From positions 1 through 64,000 of the forward strand of contig JAFSJJ010000005.1 in NCBI GenBank assembly GCA_017439345.1: a stretch of DNA of 64,000 nt, read 5' to 3'. The translations under genes were made by a program, and so were the position numbers. Positions 26,559 through 35,400 of this stretch are shown here, piece by piece; within the stretch, counting starts at the first letter, position 1; every line of letters starts with the position of its first letter. This DNA is from Synergistaceae bacterium (GTDB lineage Bacteria > Synergistota > Synergistia > Synergistales > Aminobacteriaceae). The notes beneath the pieces were generated by a model. It worked only from the letters and a program-made list of their open reading frames with translations. It was not told the DNA's origin and did not search any database.

Positions 26559-29500
26559 TTATCTTTTCTTTCTGAATGCCTTAAAGCTGCTCAGTAATAA
26601 CGCAAACGTTATCAAGCCGAGTCCCGTGTTGCAGCCGCCGCTTGAAGAAGTCATTATATTATTTCCGCTGATGCCTTCACTGTTCGCAGAGTCAAACGTC
26701 AAGACTTCAGCTTCTTCCCATTCATCACCGTCCGCAGATTTCTTAACGGTTATCTCAAAGTCTCCTTTAGGTGTCAAGCCTGCTATTGAGCTTACTGTTA
26801 CAATAGCCTCTTTGCCGTAGTTGCTGGGTGTAAATTCGTCCTCGCTGACAGTCTGAAGGGTAATATCAAGATAATCTCTGTCATCTGAGGCAGCATTATC
26901 CGCGTCAGACGTTAAAGCACTATCTTTCTTTACGCTCGAAATTATCCAGAAAACATTTTCATTTGCCCTGAGAGTGTAAGTTTTCGTTGCTGAGGTTGAA
27001 ACTATATTGTCAGGAATTTCCTCAAGTTCAAAATTAGGATCTTCGCCCTCGTAAAATTCTTCGTCAGAGGAAAGTATTTCGTCTTCAGTAATATTCTTTA
27101 TTCCGAACGTGATTAAATCTGCCTTAGCTGTTATATTTTCTGCATCTTTTATTAACTCTGCCGGCGAGATGGTGAATTTAACCTGGTTGTTTCCGTTGAA
27201 GAGTGCAATATCCTGCAGCATAAATACGTCCTCTACATCTTCGAAACTGAGATCATCGAGATTAACTATAGTATTAATACTTGCACCTGGAATTTTCTGC
27301 TTCCCTGACTGCGTTAATATATAGCCGACAAAGAAAGAATACGGGGTTTCAGGGCCGTTATAATTGAAATTCGCCGTTATAGGTACAAATGATTCGTCTT
27401 TATGCTCGAGAATGAAAGCTGCCATATCGTTTATTCTGCTGCCGTCAGCGTCAGTGAAGTACAAAGGAGTTAGGCTTACTGCGTCAGATGCATTTGCGCT
27501 GATTGACACTTCAGGATCACCAACATTATAGACGTAGAACGGATAAAAGCCCGTGTTATTTCCGCCGTAATCGTTAATCCTGCCGCTTGAGTAACGCGCC
27601 TCGTGAACTTCGTCTATATTATTTCCGGAGTCAACTTCGACATAGAGATAATATGCTTTCTTAGTTGTTGTAGAAGATGTGAGATTCGGTGTCCAGTTGA
27701 ATACTGCCCAGCCCTTGTTATTATTCTTGTCGTTGTTCCAGCCGCCGAGAGTCACGGTTACTTCTCCAATCTTGTGCTTGTCATTCTCTGTTATAGAAGA
27801 AAGATTGTTTATATTATCTATCCATGAGAGTTTGACTGTGAAATTTCCTGTATCCTTGAAGCTGGCGTTGTACAGAGGTACCCGAATTTCATAATTCTGT
27901 CCGTTCGCAAGCCTGTTATCTGTTAAGAAAGCAAAATCCGGAGCGTAGAATTTAATTCCCCTGATCTTCATTGCTGTCTCATCGTCAGTGTTAGCCCTGA
28001 AAGTGCTGCCGTCCTTAACGAACTTCAACGGAAGGTATAAAGCAGGGTCGGACTTCTGTTGATATAGACTGCTGCTGCGCCATAATTTAGCATTATTAGT
28101 GAGTTCTACAGCTGTTGCAAACGTCATAGCTCCTTCTTTTGCGACAAACGGCTGCATTTTGACCGTATAATTTGCTGCCTGCATAGATGTAAGATTTGAG
28201 CTGCCCATTAAACTGTAGCTGATTTTTTCGGTCTTGTTGTATTCCTTCGAGAACGTTTTCGGGTTATCACTGTCAGGCATTTTTATTCCTGTGGCTTTGT
28301 CTCCGTTAAAGAGCCTGTCAAAGAAACATACAGTTGAAGTAAACCCGCTCGGAGTAACTTTTGTTTCGGTGTGCTGCATATTACTCGCAGCTTTTGTGAA
28401 AGTAATTCCCGAAATGTCTGACGCGCTTCCGAATGTCCAAGTGTTCTCACCTGCGAGAAGTCCTGCCTCGTTATAACCTTCGACATCTGCAACGTGGGGC
28501 GGATATGAGAAGAAGTTACCCTCTTCATGAAGCGGTTGATACACAGAATCAGCTACTGAAGTTGACGTGTTAAGCGCAGAGTTTTCGCTCATTGTGAACG
28601 TTATGAAAAGCTCTTTGTCTCCCTTAACGGTGCCGGGGTCTTCAATTTGTGTAGAGTCAATTCTAGGTCCAAAAGCAAGCCACGTCGGGAGGGGTCTAGT
28701 CAGAACAGGATAACGCCATATATGCCTTGCAGTGTTGGTGAATAAAATTGCATCGTGAGTCGTTGCTGTAACGTTCTTGTCAATCGTTGTCGTTGATGTA
28801 TCACCGTTGGTATTCTCGTTAATTCTGTCGACTCTGTCCGTAAAGAAGTCCATCAAATCAGTAAGTCCTTCTGTCGGGCTGTCAGGCTTCCAGACCATGT
28901 TTTTCTTTTCTTCTGTAGTCATATTATCGATTTTTATACCGTGAGCAATACCGCCGATTGCAGATGCAAATCCTACAAGCCCCTTTACTGTTGCAAATGT
29001 TCCCTGTACTTTCTCGTCAGTTCCGGTAGGGTCAGCCGCAAACATTGTTTCAACAGACTGGCTCAAGTCCTGCTTTACTGTGTTTGTAGTGGAATCAGTC
29101 GTCGTTTTTCCGTATTCAACAGTCATATTACCGCCGTTAGAAGCATCGCTGTACGTGAAGTTTACGGGCTGTTCAGTGAGTGCCGTTCCATTCTCGTCTA
29201 CCGTATCAACGTGATAGGGAATTGCACTAAGAGCAGCAATATAACTTCTGTTTGACTTCTTCCTGATGTGTACAGGTGTACCGAGTTCAACACCCTCGCT
29301 TGCAAAATCAGCAGCTATGAGTCCGCGCCATGTCCCTCCGGATTTAGTATCCTGAATTGCGATTTTCCCATCTTCGAAACCGTCAAAAATTTTATTGCCT
29401 TTATCATCGGCTGTAACTTTTGTCTTGAAGATCGTTACGCAGTCAATACCGCCCGGCTTCTTCCACGCTACAGCAATATCATCAACTGTCTTGAATGTGC

Positions 29501-31203
29501 CGAGTGTACCAGTGAAAGCCCCTGCAGCTATCGAGAAATCAGTCAGAGCATACATGTGTGTTATGCCCTCAGGATTTATCCCCTCGTTCTTGTTTAAGTG
29601 CTCTAATGCTGGTACGTCTGTCCAAAAGCAGAAGCGATCCAAGTGAGGCTGATCCATAAGGAGCCTTTTGTCTTTGTCCTGAGCGAGGTCATACAGCGGA
29701 CCGTAATTATATTTTGAGCTTTCGCCTCCGCCCTTTACGTGAGCATCATCATGAACCGGTGTCAGCGGATTCTTCGAATCTGAACTATTATCGAATTTCC
29801 AGACAGTAAGATGCGGGTAAGCGCAGAACTCATCTTCTCTGGAAGGGAATTGTCCTTCGGCGTTCCACACCTTACGATGAAAATATCCGAGCAGAAGAGT
29901 AACAATCTCGTCCTTGCCATCGCCGTCGAGGTCAGCCGCAGCCGCTCTCAATCCTGCAACTCCAGCAACTTTTGCGCAGGGATTTAAATCGAAAGTACCA
30001 TTGATAAGCTCTTCTTTATTGTATGCCTTAGCGGTCTCTGTTGTGTCGAAGTCACGTTTCTCGGCGTTCCACTTATGAATTTTACAGTGTATTGCGCCTG
30101 TCATTGGTCCGTTCGGCCAGCCCTTTTCGTTCGCGAGGCTTGGGGCTCTGACTGGAATTTTGAAAAGTAAAGCAATTTCGCTCGTGCCGTCTCCGTCAAA
30201 ATCTCCTGCTACCATATCTGTTACCGGCTGGCTTTCAAGATCATTCCCCCACTGATCTGTGGCGAAAACGTGAATCCCGCTTGGATCGCCAAGAGACTTC
30301 AGCTCCAATTTTCCGTTTGAGAAAATCAATCTGTAAACGAAAATATAAATATCATTTCTCGTGTTAATCATCAGGGCTGCTTCGTTGTTATGTTTATCTC
30401 CGTCAAAATCTCCGACTGCAAGCGATACGATTTTCATATCACCTCTGAAAGGAGTTTCGTTCGTCAATGCAGTTAAAGGCTCCTGAGTCATTTTGCCTTC
30501 ACTGTCAGCGTTGAGTGCGAAAAATTCAAGCCGTATTGCCTTATCAAGCTGAGACGGGTTATTCGGACCTGAAGCAGCTACAAAAATTTCACGATCATAG
30601 CCCTTGACTTCCATAACACCTGTTCCAAATACCTGAACTACAAAACCTGAGTGCACATTTGAAAACGCAGGCAGTGTATATTCTCCGAAATCCGAAATTT
30701 GGACGGAATTAACAAGCTCGCTCGGTGTCGTTCCTGTTGTATGAGATGTCCTGTTATTAGAAAGAGTCTTGAAGTAATACTTAGCTTCGCCGTTGGGAGC
30801 TAAATTATGATACATCAATGCCCGTTTGCCGTTGTAGAGTCTGCGCGATACAGCAGGTCTGAGATAGTGAGGCTCCTGTGCGCTCCAAGAAAACTGGCGT
30901 GAAGCATTTGAATTATGAAAAATTGTCCGTGTCGATAATGAAGTGTCTTTGCCAAACGTCGTAGCGAATACATCAACATCATCAATTTTGTCTCCGCCTC
31001 TGATGGTGATTAGACCCTTCTTAGCGAGTGTGAGTTCACCGTTCACTTCTTTGACAACGTCGTCAACATCTCCGATTGCTTTACCGTTGATTGTCTGCGC
31101 TGCCTCAGAAATTACCCCCCCCCCCCATGTAGGGAGAAATACTTAATAGAGCAGATAATACTAACACAGAGAAAAACTTAAGATTAACTTTAACTTTTTG
31201 CAT
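26559..31203 (-). CDS. Large Synergist-CTERM surface protein, out of frame at a G12 tract
   Basis: A surface protein of about 1,540 residues. The main frame (26559-31046 and some way upstream) has FG-GAP/VCBS-like loops (VGDFDGDKHNNEA, AGDFDGDGTSEIALLF, AADLDGDGKDEIVTLL), a long beta-rich middle, and ends in GGCNTGLGLITFALLLSS plus a basic tail, a Synergist-CTERM-type sorting signal. Its own signal peptide starts at ATG 31203 after an AGGAGG site (MQKVKVNLKFFSVLVLSALL). That frame meets a run of 12 G residues and stops 4 codons past the expected join. With 11 G the two frames fuse and read through MGGGVISEAAQ. In the state shown the gene should be off. The alternative start GTG 31046 would give an unexported protein and has no good ribosome-binding site. 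Confidence 0.85.
31115..31126 (-). repeat. G12 homopolymer in the coding region (candidate phase switch)
   Basis: Twelve consecutive C on the plus strand (G on the coding strand) lie between the signal-peptide frame and the body of the surface protein. 11 or 14 G puts them in frame, while 12 (as here) or 13 does not. Confidence 0.9.
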
Positions 31204-31242
31204 AAAATTTTTACCTCCTAGTTCATAAATAAATTATCACAA

Positions 31243-31278
31243 CAAAAAACGCGATTGATTCATATGCCTTCAACCGCG
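31243..31278 (-). terminator. Terminator after the MTA/SAH deaminase gene
   Basis: On the minus strand, CGCGGTTGA (31278-31270) pairs with TCAATCGCG (31258-31250), nine pairs including one G-T, followed by TTTTTTG. It separates the deaminase gene from the promoter region of the surface protein. Confidence 0.8.
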
Positions 31279-31310
31279 CTGTTAATCTAATCGCTGTTAA
31301 TCTTTATTCT

Positions 31311-32585
31311 TTATTGTGTTATTGCTGTGCGTGCTTCACATGCCTTCTGTAAAATTTCGTCCTTATCAAGGGTCGGATATTCGCCGTTCTTGTAGAGCCA
31401 CTTGCCGTTAATCATGGTGCCTGCAATGTCTCCGGAGCTCCCCGCATACACGATATAAGCTGCAAGATTCTCTTCATTCACTCCGATATAGTGAGGCTTG
31501 TCAAGATTCACGAGTACCAAATCAGCGCACCAGCCCTCGCGGATCATTCCCTTCTGAGTGAATCCGAAAACCCTTGCGCCCTCATATGTTGCCATTCTCA
31601 GAGCGTCAACGGCAGGAACACACACAGGATCTTGATTAACTCCCTTGTGAAGCAGTGCTGTAGTCCTCATCTCTTCCCACATGTCGAGCCTGTTATTGCT
31701 TGATGCTCCGTCCGTTCCTAATGCAACAGGGAAATCACGCTCAAGCCACGAAGCAAGAGGCATGATACCGCTTCCCAATTTCAAATTACTGCAAGGGTTA
31801 TGAATCAGTGTAATATTTTCAGATTCAAGATTAATTTTCGGGTCAAGCCATACCGCATGAGCAAGATTCAAATACGGGACTTCAAGCAAGCCTGACTCCT
31901 CTAAATATTTTTCCGGACTCATTCCTAAATTATCGAGTTCGCCTTTAGTCTCCAGAAAGTGAAAATGTACTCCGAGTCCCTGAGTCTTCGCTGCCTGAGA
32001 TATATTCTTCATGCTCTCAAGAGGCACAGTGTACGGAGCATGAGGCCCAAGCTGTATAGTAATCAAGCCTTCTCTGCCGTGATACTTCTCTGCTAAGTCC
32101 AAATTTTCATGCAAAGAACGCTCAATTTTTCCCGGAGCTCCTGCTGTTATTCCCCTGCAAAGAGCTGCCCTCATTCCTGCGCCTAAAGCTGCATCGGCTA
32201 CCCTGTCCATCTCGAAATACATATCAGCAAAGCATGTTGTGCCTGTCTCTAACATCTCGAGCATTGCCGACAACGTCCCCCAGTAAATATAATCAGGAGT
32301 CAATTTCTCTTCAACGGGCCAGATTTTATTTTGCAGCCATTCCATCAGGGGAGCTTCTTCACCGAGGCCGCGTAACAAAATCATAGCCGCATGTGTATGA
32401 GCGTTCACGAAACCGGGTAACACTGCCATTTTTCCATGACCTGAGATAATCTTATCTGCTCCGGGGGGAGTTTTATTCACGTCAAGAATTTCTGCTATAC
32501 GTCCCTTTGAGACAAGCATATGAACTCTTTGCGCTTTGGTCCTCGAACCGTCAAGAATTAATACATCTTTGAATAACGTTGCCAT
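31311..32585 (-). CDS. mtaD: MTA/SAH-type amidohydrolase deaminase
   Basis: A 424-residue amidohydrolase (TIM barrel) of the 5-methylthioadenosine/S-adenosylhomocysteine deaminase family. Metal ligands lie in FVNAHTHAAM (HxH), in GVHFHFLETKGE and in ALGTDGASSNN, and LGEEAPLMEWL matches the family. It would deaminate SAH or MTA to the inosyl compounds, or act on related nucleosides. It is the third gene of a minus-strand unit with ahcY and an SGNH hydrolase gene (spacings of 3 and 0 bases), so a role in clearing SAH after methylation is likely. Confidence 0.87.
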   Translation of the reverse strand: MATLFKDVLILDGSRTKAQRVHMLVSKGRIAEILDVNKTPPGADKIISGHGKMAVLPGFVNAHTHAAMILLRGLGEEAPLMEWLQNKIWPVEEKLTPDYIYWGTLSAMLEMLETGTTCFADMYFEMDRVADAALGAGMRAALCRGITAGAPGKIERSLHENLDLAEKYHGREGLITIQLGPHAPYTVPLESMKNISQAAKTQGLGVHFHFLETKGELDNLGMSPEKYLEESGLLEVPYLNLAHAVWLDPKINLESENITLIHNPCSNLKLGSGIMPLASWLERDFPVALGTDGASSNNRLDMWEEMRTTALLHKGVNQDPVCVPAVDALRMATYEGARVFGFTQKGMIREGWCADLVLVNLDKPHYIGVNEENLAAYIVYAGSSGDIAGTMINGKWLYKNGEYPTLDKDEILQKACEARTAITQ

Positions 32586-32588
32586 ATT

Positions 32589-33116
32589 TTACTCCTTTAC
32601 ATACTGCGTTAAGAATTCCATCCAGTGATTATTGCCTGAGTTATTAAGGTGAATCCCGTCAATCGTAAATTTTTTCGGGAGTCCGCCGTCCTCGTCAAAA
32701 ATTTTATACGTGTCAATAAGAGTGCATTGCGTTTCTTGTGCCAGAGCAGCGAGTCTTGTATTGATAGAGCGAATAACTTTATTAGAACGTCTTGTAATAA
32801 AATCAGAATTTACGGGTAATAAAGTCTCAAGATAAATTTTGCTCTCCGGTGAAATATTCTTAATGCGTGAGATGATCTTTCTTATATTATTAAGTGTATC
32901 GTCAGGACTCAAATTTGCGAGAACGTCATTAACTCCGATTAATATAAATATCTTGCAGGGCTTCTCGCTTATGGCTGAGTCAAGACGATCTAATAAATCT
33001 TGAGTAGTATCACCTTCAACGCCGTAATTTCTGGTGTTCAGTTCCGGAAAATATCTCTCGAATCTAATATAATCAGTGAGGCTGTCCCCTAGAAACGCAA
33101 TGATTTCACGTGTCAT
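32589..33116 (-). CDS. SGNH/GDSL-family hydrolase
   Basis: A 175-residue SGNH esterase-fold protein without a signal peptide. The catalytic blocks are visible: FLGDSLTDY (block I Ser), block III GVNDVLAN (Asn) and block V DGIHLNNSG (Asp and His). The substrate is unknown, and family members hydrolyse esters or acetyl groups. It abuts the ahcY stop with no gap and lies 3 bases before the deaminase gene, an unusual partner for SAH metabolism. Co-expression is likely, but a functional tie is not shown. Confidence 0.87.
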   Translation of the reverse strand: MTREIIAFLGDSLTDYIRFERYFPELNTRNYGVEGDTTQDLLDRLDSAISEKPCKIFILIGVNDVLANLSPDDTLNNIRKIISRIKNISPESKIYLETLLPVNSDFITRRSNKVIRSINTRLAALAQETQCTLIDTYKIFDEDGGLPKKFTIDGIHLNNSGNNHWMEFLTQYVKE

Positions 33117-34361
33117 TTACTCTTGCCAGCTCTTCATGTATTTGACCTGCTCGGGAGTCATTGAGTCTATTTCGATTCCAAGTGCTGCGAGCTTTGACTC
33201 CATAACTGCCCTGTCTGTCTCATACGGAACAGGATATAAACCGGGCTCAAGTTTGTGAGTGTAAATATATAATGCAGACTCTAACTGTAACGAGAAGCTC
33301 AAGTCCATAATTTCAATCGGGTGGCCGTCAGCACATGCTAAATTCGTTAATCTTCCTTCACCGAGTAAATTAATTCTGCGTCCGTCCTTCATAACGTAAG
33401 TGTCAATATTGTCGCGTAAGTGTTCAACGTGATCTGCCATTGCTGATAAATCGGGTTTGCTTATCTCAACGTCAAAGTGTCCTGCATTGCCTAAGACTAC
33501 ACCGTTTTTCATGCGTTCAAAGTGTGAGCGTCTTATAACGTTAATATTTCCCGTGAAGGTCATGAATATATCTCCTACTGAAGCTGCCTTCTCCATGCTC
33601 ATAACTTGAAAGCCGTCCATGAGTGCTTCACATGCCTTGTGGGGGTCAATCTCAGTAACTATGACGTGAGCTCCGAGTCCTGCCGCCCTCATTGCAAAGC
33701 CCCTGCCGCACCAGCCGTAACCAGCAACAACGACACTTTTACCGGCAAGAATCATATTAGTAGTTCTTATAAAGCCGTCTATTACAGATTGGCCTGTACC
33801 GTATCTGTTATCGAATAAATATTTGCTCAAAGCGTCATTAACTGCAATCATCGGGAACTTCAAGACACCTTGATTATTCATTGCCTTGAGTCTCTTAACG
33901 CCTGAAGTTGTCTCTTCTGAGCCGCCCAGAATTCCGGGAATTAAGTCCTGCATGTCCTGATGAACTGTTGCAACGAGATCCGCGCCGTCGTCGACTATGA
34001 CATTAGGCTTGTAAGCTAAGACCTTTTTCACGTAATCAAAGTATTCTTGAGTCGACATGCCTCTATGCGAGTAAACATGAACGCCGTTATTTGCGAGAGC
34101 TGCACAAATATCGTCCTGAGTAGAAAGGGGATTGCTTCCGCAGGCTGCTACACGTGCGCCGAGTTTCTTTAGGATGATTAACAAGTTTGCTGTCTTGGCC
34201 TCTAAGTGAAGACATGCTGCGATGACTGCACCTTTGAAGGGCTGTGAATTCCTGTACTTGTTGTATAAGAACTGCAATGAAGGCATATACTGCCACGCCC
34301 AATCTATTTTTTTCTGACCGTGTTCAGCGAGTGATAAATCTTTGACTTCATAATCTGCCAT
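33117..34361 (-). CDS. ahcY: Adenosylhomocysteinase
   Basis: Cleaves S-adenosylhomocysteine to homocysteine and adenosine, keeping methylation running. At 414 residues it is of the shorter bacterial/archaeal type. Landmarks are HLEAKTANL, the DDGADL block (DDG of the active site), EETTSGVKRLKAM (Lys and Thr contacts), FDNRYGTGQSVIDGF, and the NAD-binding VVAGYGWCGRGFAMRAAGLGA. The C-terminal YKT motif seen in long forms is replaced here by an ending without it. A GGGAGG site precedes the start. It is the first gene of the SAH-recycling unit. Confidence 0.94.
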   Translation of the reverse strand: MADYEVKDLSLAEHGQKKIDWAWQYMPSLQFLYNKYRNSQPFKGAVIAACLHLEAKTANLLIILKKLGARVAACGSNPLSTQDDICAALANNGVHVYSHRGMSTQEYFDYVKKVLAYKPNVIVDDGADLVATVHQDMQDLIPGILGGSEETTSGVKRLKAMNNQGVLKFPMIAVNDALSKYLFDNRYGTGQSVIDGFIRTTNMILAGKSVVVAGYGWCGRGFAMRAAGLGAHVIVTEIDPHKACEALMDGFQVMSMEKAASVGDIFMTFTGNINVIRRSHFERMKNGVVLGNAGHFDVEISKPDLSAMADHVEHLRDNIDTYVMKDGRRINLLGEGRLTNLACADGHPIEIMDLSFSLQLESALYIYTHKLEPGLYPVPYETDRAVMESKLAALGIEIDSMTPEQVKYMKSWQE

Positions 34362-34436
34362 GAAAAATTTTGACCTCCCATTAATATTATTAAGTTCTAG
34401 GGTGAATTAATTGCGTTATAGTATAACAAATATAAA

Positions 34437-34468
34437 CCCTCCCGAAATTTTTTAAATCTCAAGAGGGC
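34437..34468 (-). terminator. Possible terminator after the solute-binding protein gene
   Basis: CCCTC (34437-34441) can pair with GAGGG (34463-34467), with A/T-rich complementary loops between. On the minus strand the hairpin is followed by TTTATA. A very similar element lies after leuS (43518-43546). Confidence 0.45.
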
Positions 34469-34497
34469 ATGAATTTTTTAATATAACATAATGCTCG

Positions 34498-35340
34498 TTA
34501 TTTCTTTCTGACGTTAAGAATTTCATTCCAGCTGTAGTATGACTCAGATAAAGCTATGCCTTCAGGAATATCCGGCTGAACATCTGCACCCTTCTGAAAC
34601 TGGAACCATAGAACAGCATCAACGCGTCCGGAGGCTAAAGCAGAAGGTCTTGCGGCTGAATCAATGTCGACAAGCTCAATATTTGCGTGAAGTCTTTTGC
34701 CTATCTCTGCAATTACGGCTGTGTTGAACCCGGCAGGTTTCCCTTTAGAGTCTACAAAGTCAATCGGGGGAAGATCACCAGTAACGGCGATTTTAATTCT
34801 CGTGTCGATGTTCTGATACTCGGCGAAATTAACCGGTTCAGGCTCATCAAGTCCGGCATCAGCAATATATTTTTCGCGGAGAATTGCTAACGTCCCGTCG
34901 GCTTTCATTGAGAGCAGGGCTTCATTAAACTTGTTTCGTAACGCAGGGTCATCATCTTTGCGGAAACCGAACGACAGCGATGAAGGCAGAGTTCTAACTA
35001 TTGAAGCTATCGTGTAACCGTCATTAATATTCATGAAGTATTCAGCGGCTGCTTCAGGTAAAGAAATTTCATCAACTTCACCGGCATCAAGAGCCATCTT
35101 CATTGAGGCAAGCGAATCATAGAACAGGTGAATCATATCGTAACTATTACCGTGGGTGAATACGGCAATTTTTCCCTGTACTGCGTTAGAATCATGGAAC
35201 TTCTTGAACTCTTCAGGGGACATGTTCAGCTTTGCAAGGTGGCCGACTTTGCGTTCAACGGCTGAAGCTGCGCAGATTCCAACAGAGAAAATCAATACGC
35301 ACACTAAGATAACTGCAAGGATTAATCTTTTAGCTTTCAT
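34498..35340 (-). CDS. Extracellular solute-binding protein, family 3 (orphan)
   Basis: A 280-residue periplasmic binding protein of the amino-acid/cyclohexadienyl dehydratase-like family 3. A signal peptide (residues 1-28, ending SAVE) is followed by a first lobe, then the second-lobe signature TRIKIAVTGDLPPIDFVDSKGKPAGFNTAVIAEIGKRL near the C-terminal half. This order is odd, because that signature normally opens the mature protein. The arrangement looks like the end of one domain followed by the start of another, perhaps a permuted or duplicated-and-trimmed protein. No ABC permease or ATPase gene lies nearby. The ligand is unknown. Confidence 0.78.
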   Translation of the reverse strand: MKAKRLILAVILVCVLIFSVGICAASAVERKVGHLAKLNMSPEEFKKFHDSNAVQGKIAVFTHGNSYDMIHLFYDSLASMKMALDAGEVDEISLPEAAAEYFMNINDGYTIASIVRTLPSSLSFGFRKDDDPALRNKFNEALLSMKADGTLAILREKYIADAGLDEPEPVNFAEYQNIDTRIKIAVTGDLPPIDFVDSKGKPAGFNTAVIAEIGKRLHANIELVDIDSAARPSALASGRVDAVLWFQFQKGADVQPDIPEGIALSESYYSWNEILNVRKK

Positions 35341-35400
35341 GATAAATAATAATACCTCCTGAGTTTATGAATTAATAATTTGCTGTAAAGTGTCTGTATT

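Noticed and set aside
31046-31046. GTG 31046 as the natural start of the large surface protein
   Set aside because: It would leave the protein without a signal peptide despite its sorting signal, it has no good ribosome-binding site, and the frame extends upstream to the G12 tract behind a proper signal-peptide start.
34362-34440. Possible SAH riboswitch upstream of ahcY
   Set aside because: The leader is short and AT-rich and shows none of the conserved SAH-riboswitch core. Only a ribosome-binding site and weak promoter-like text are present.
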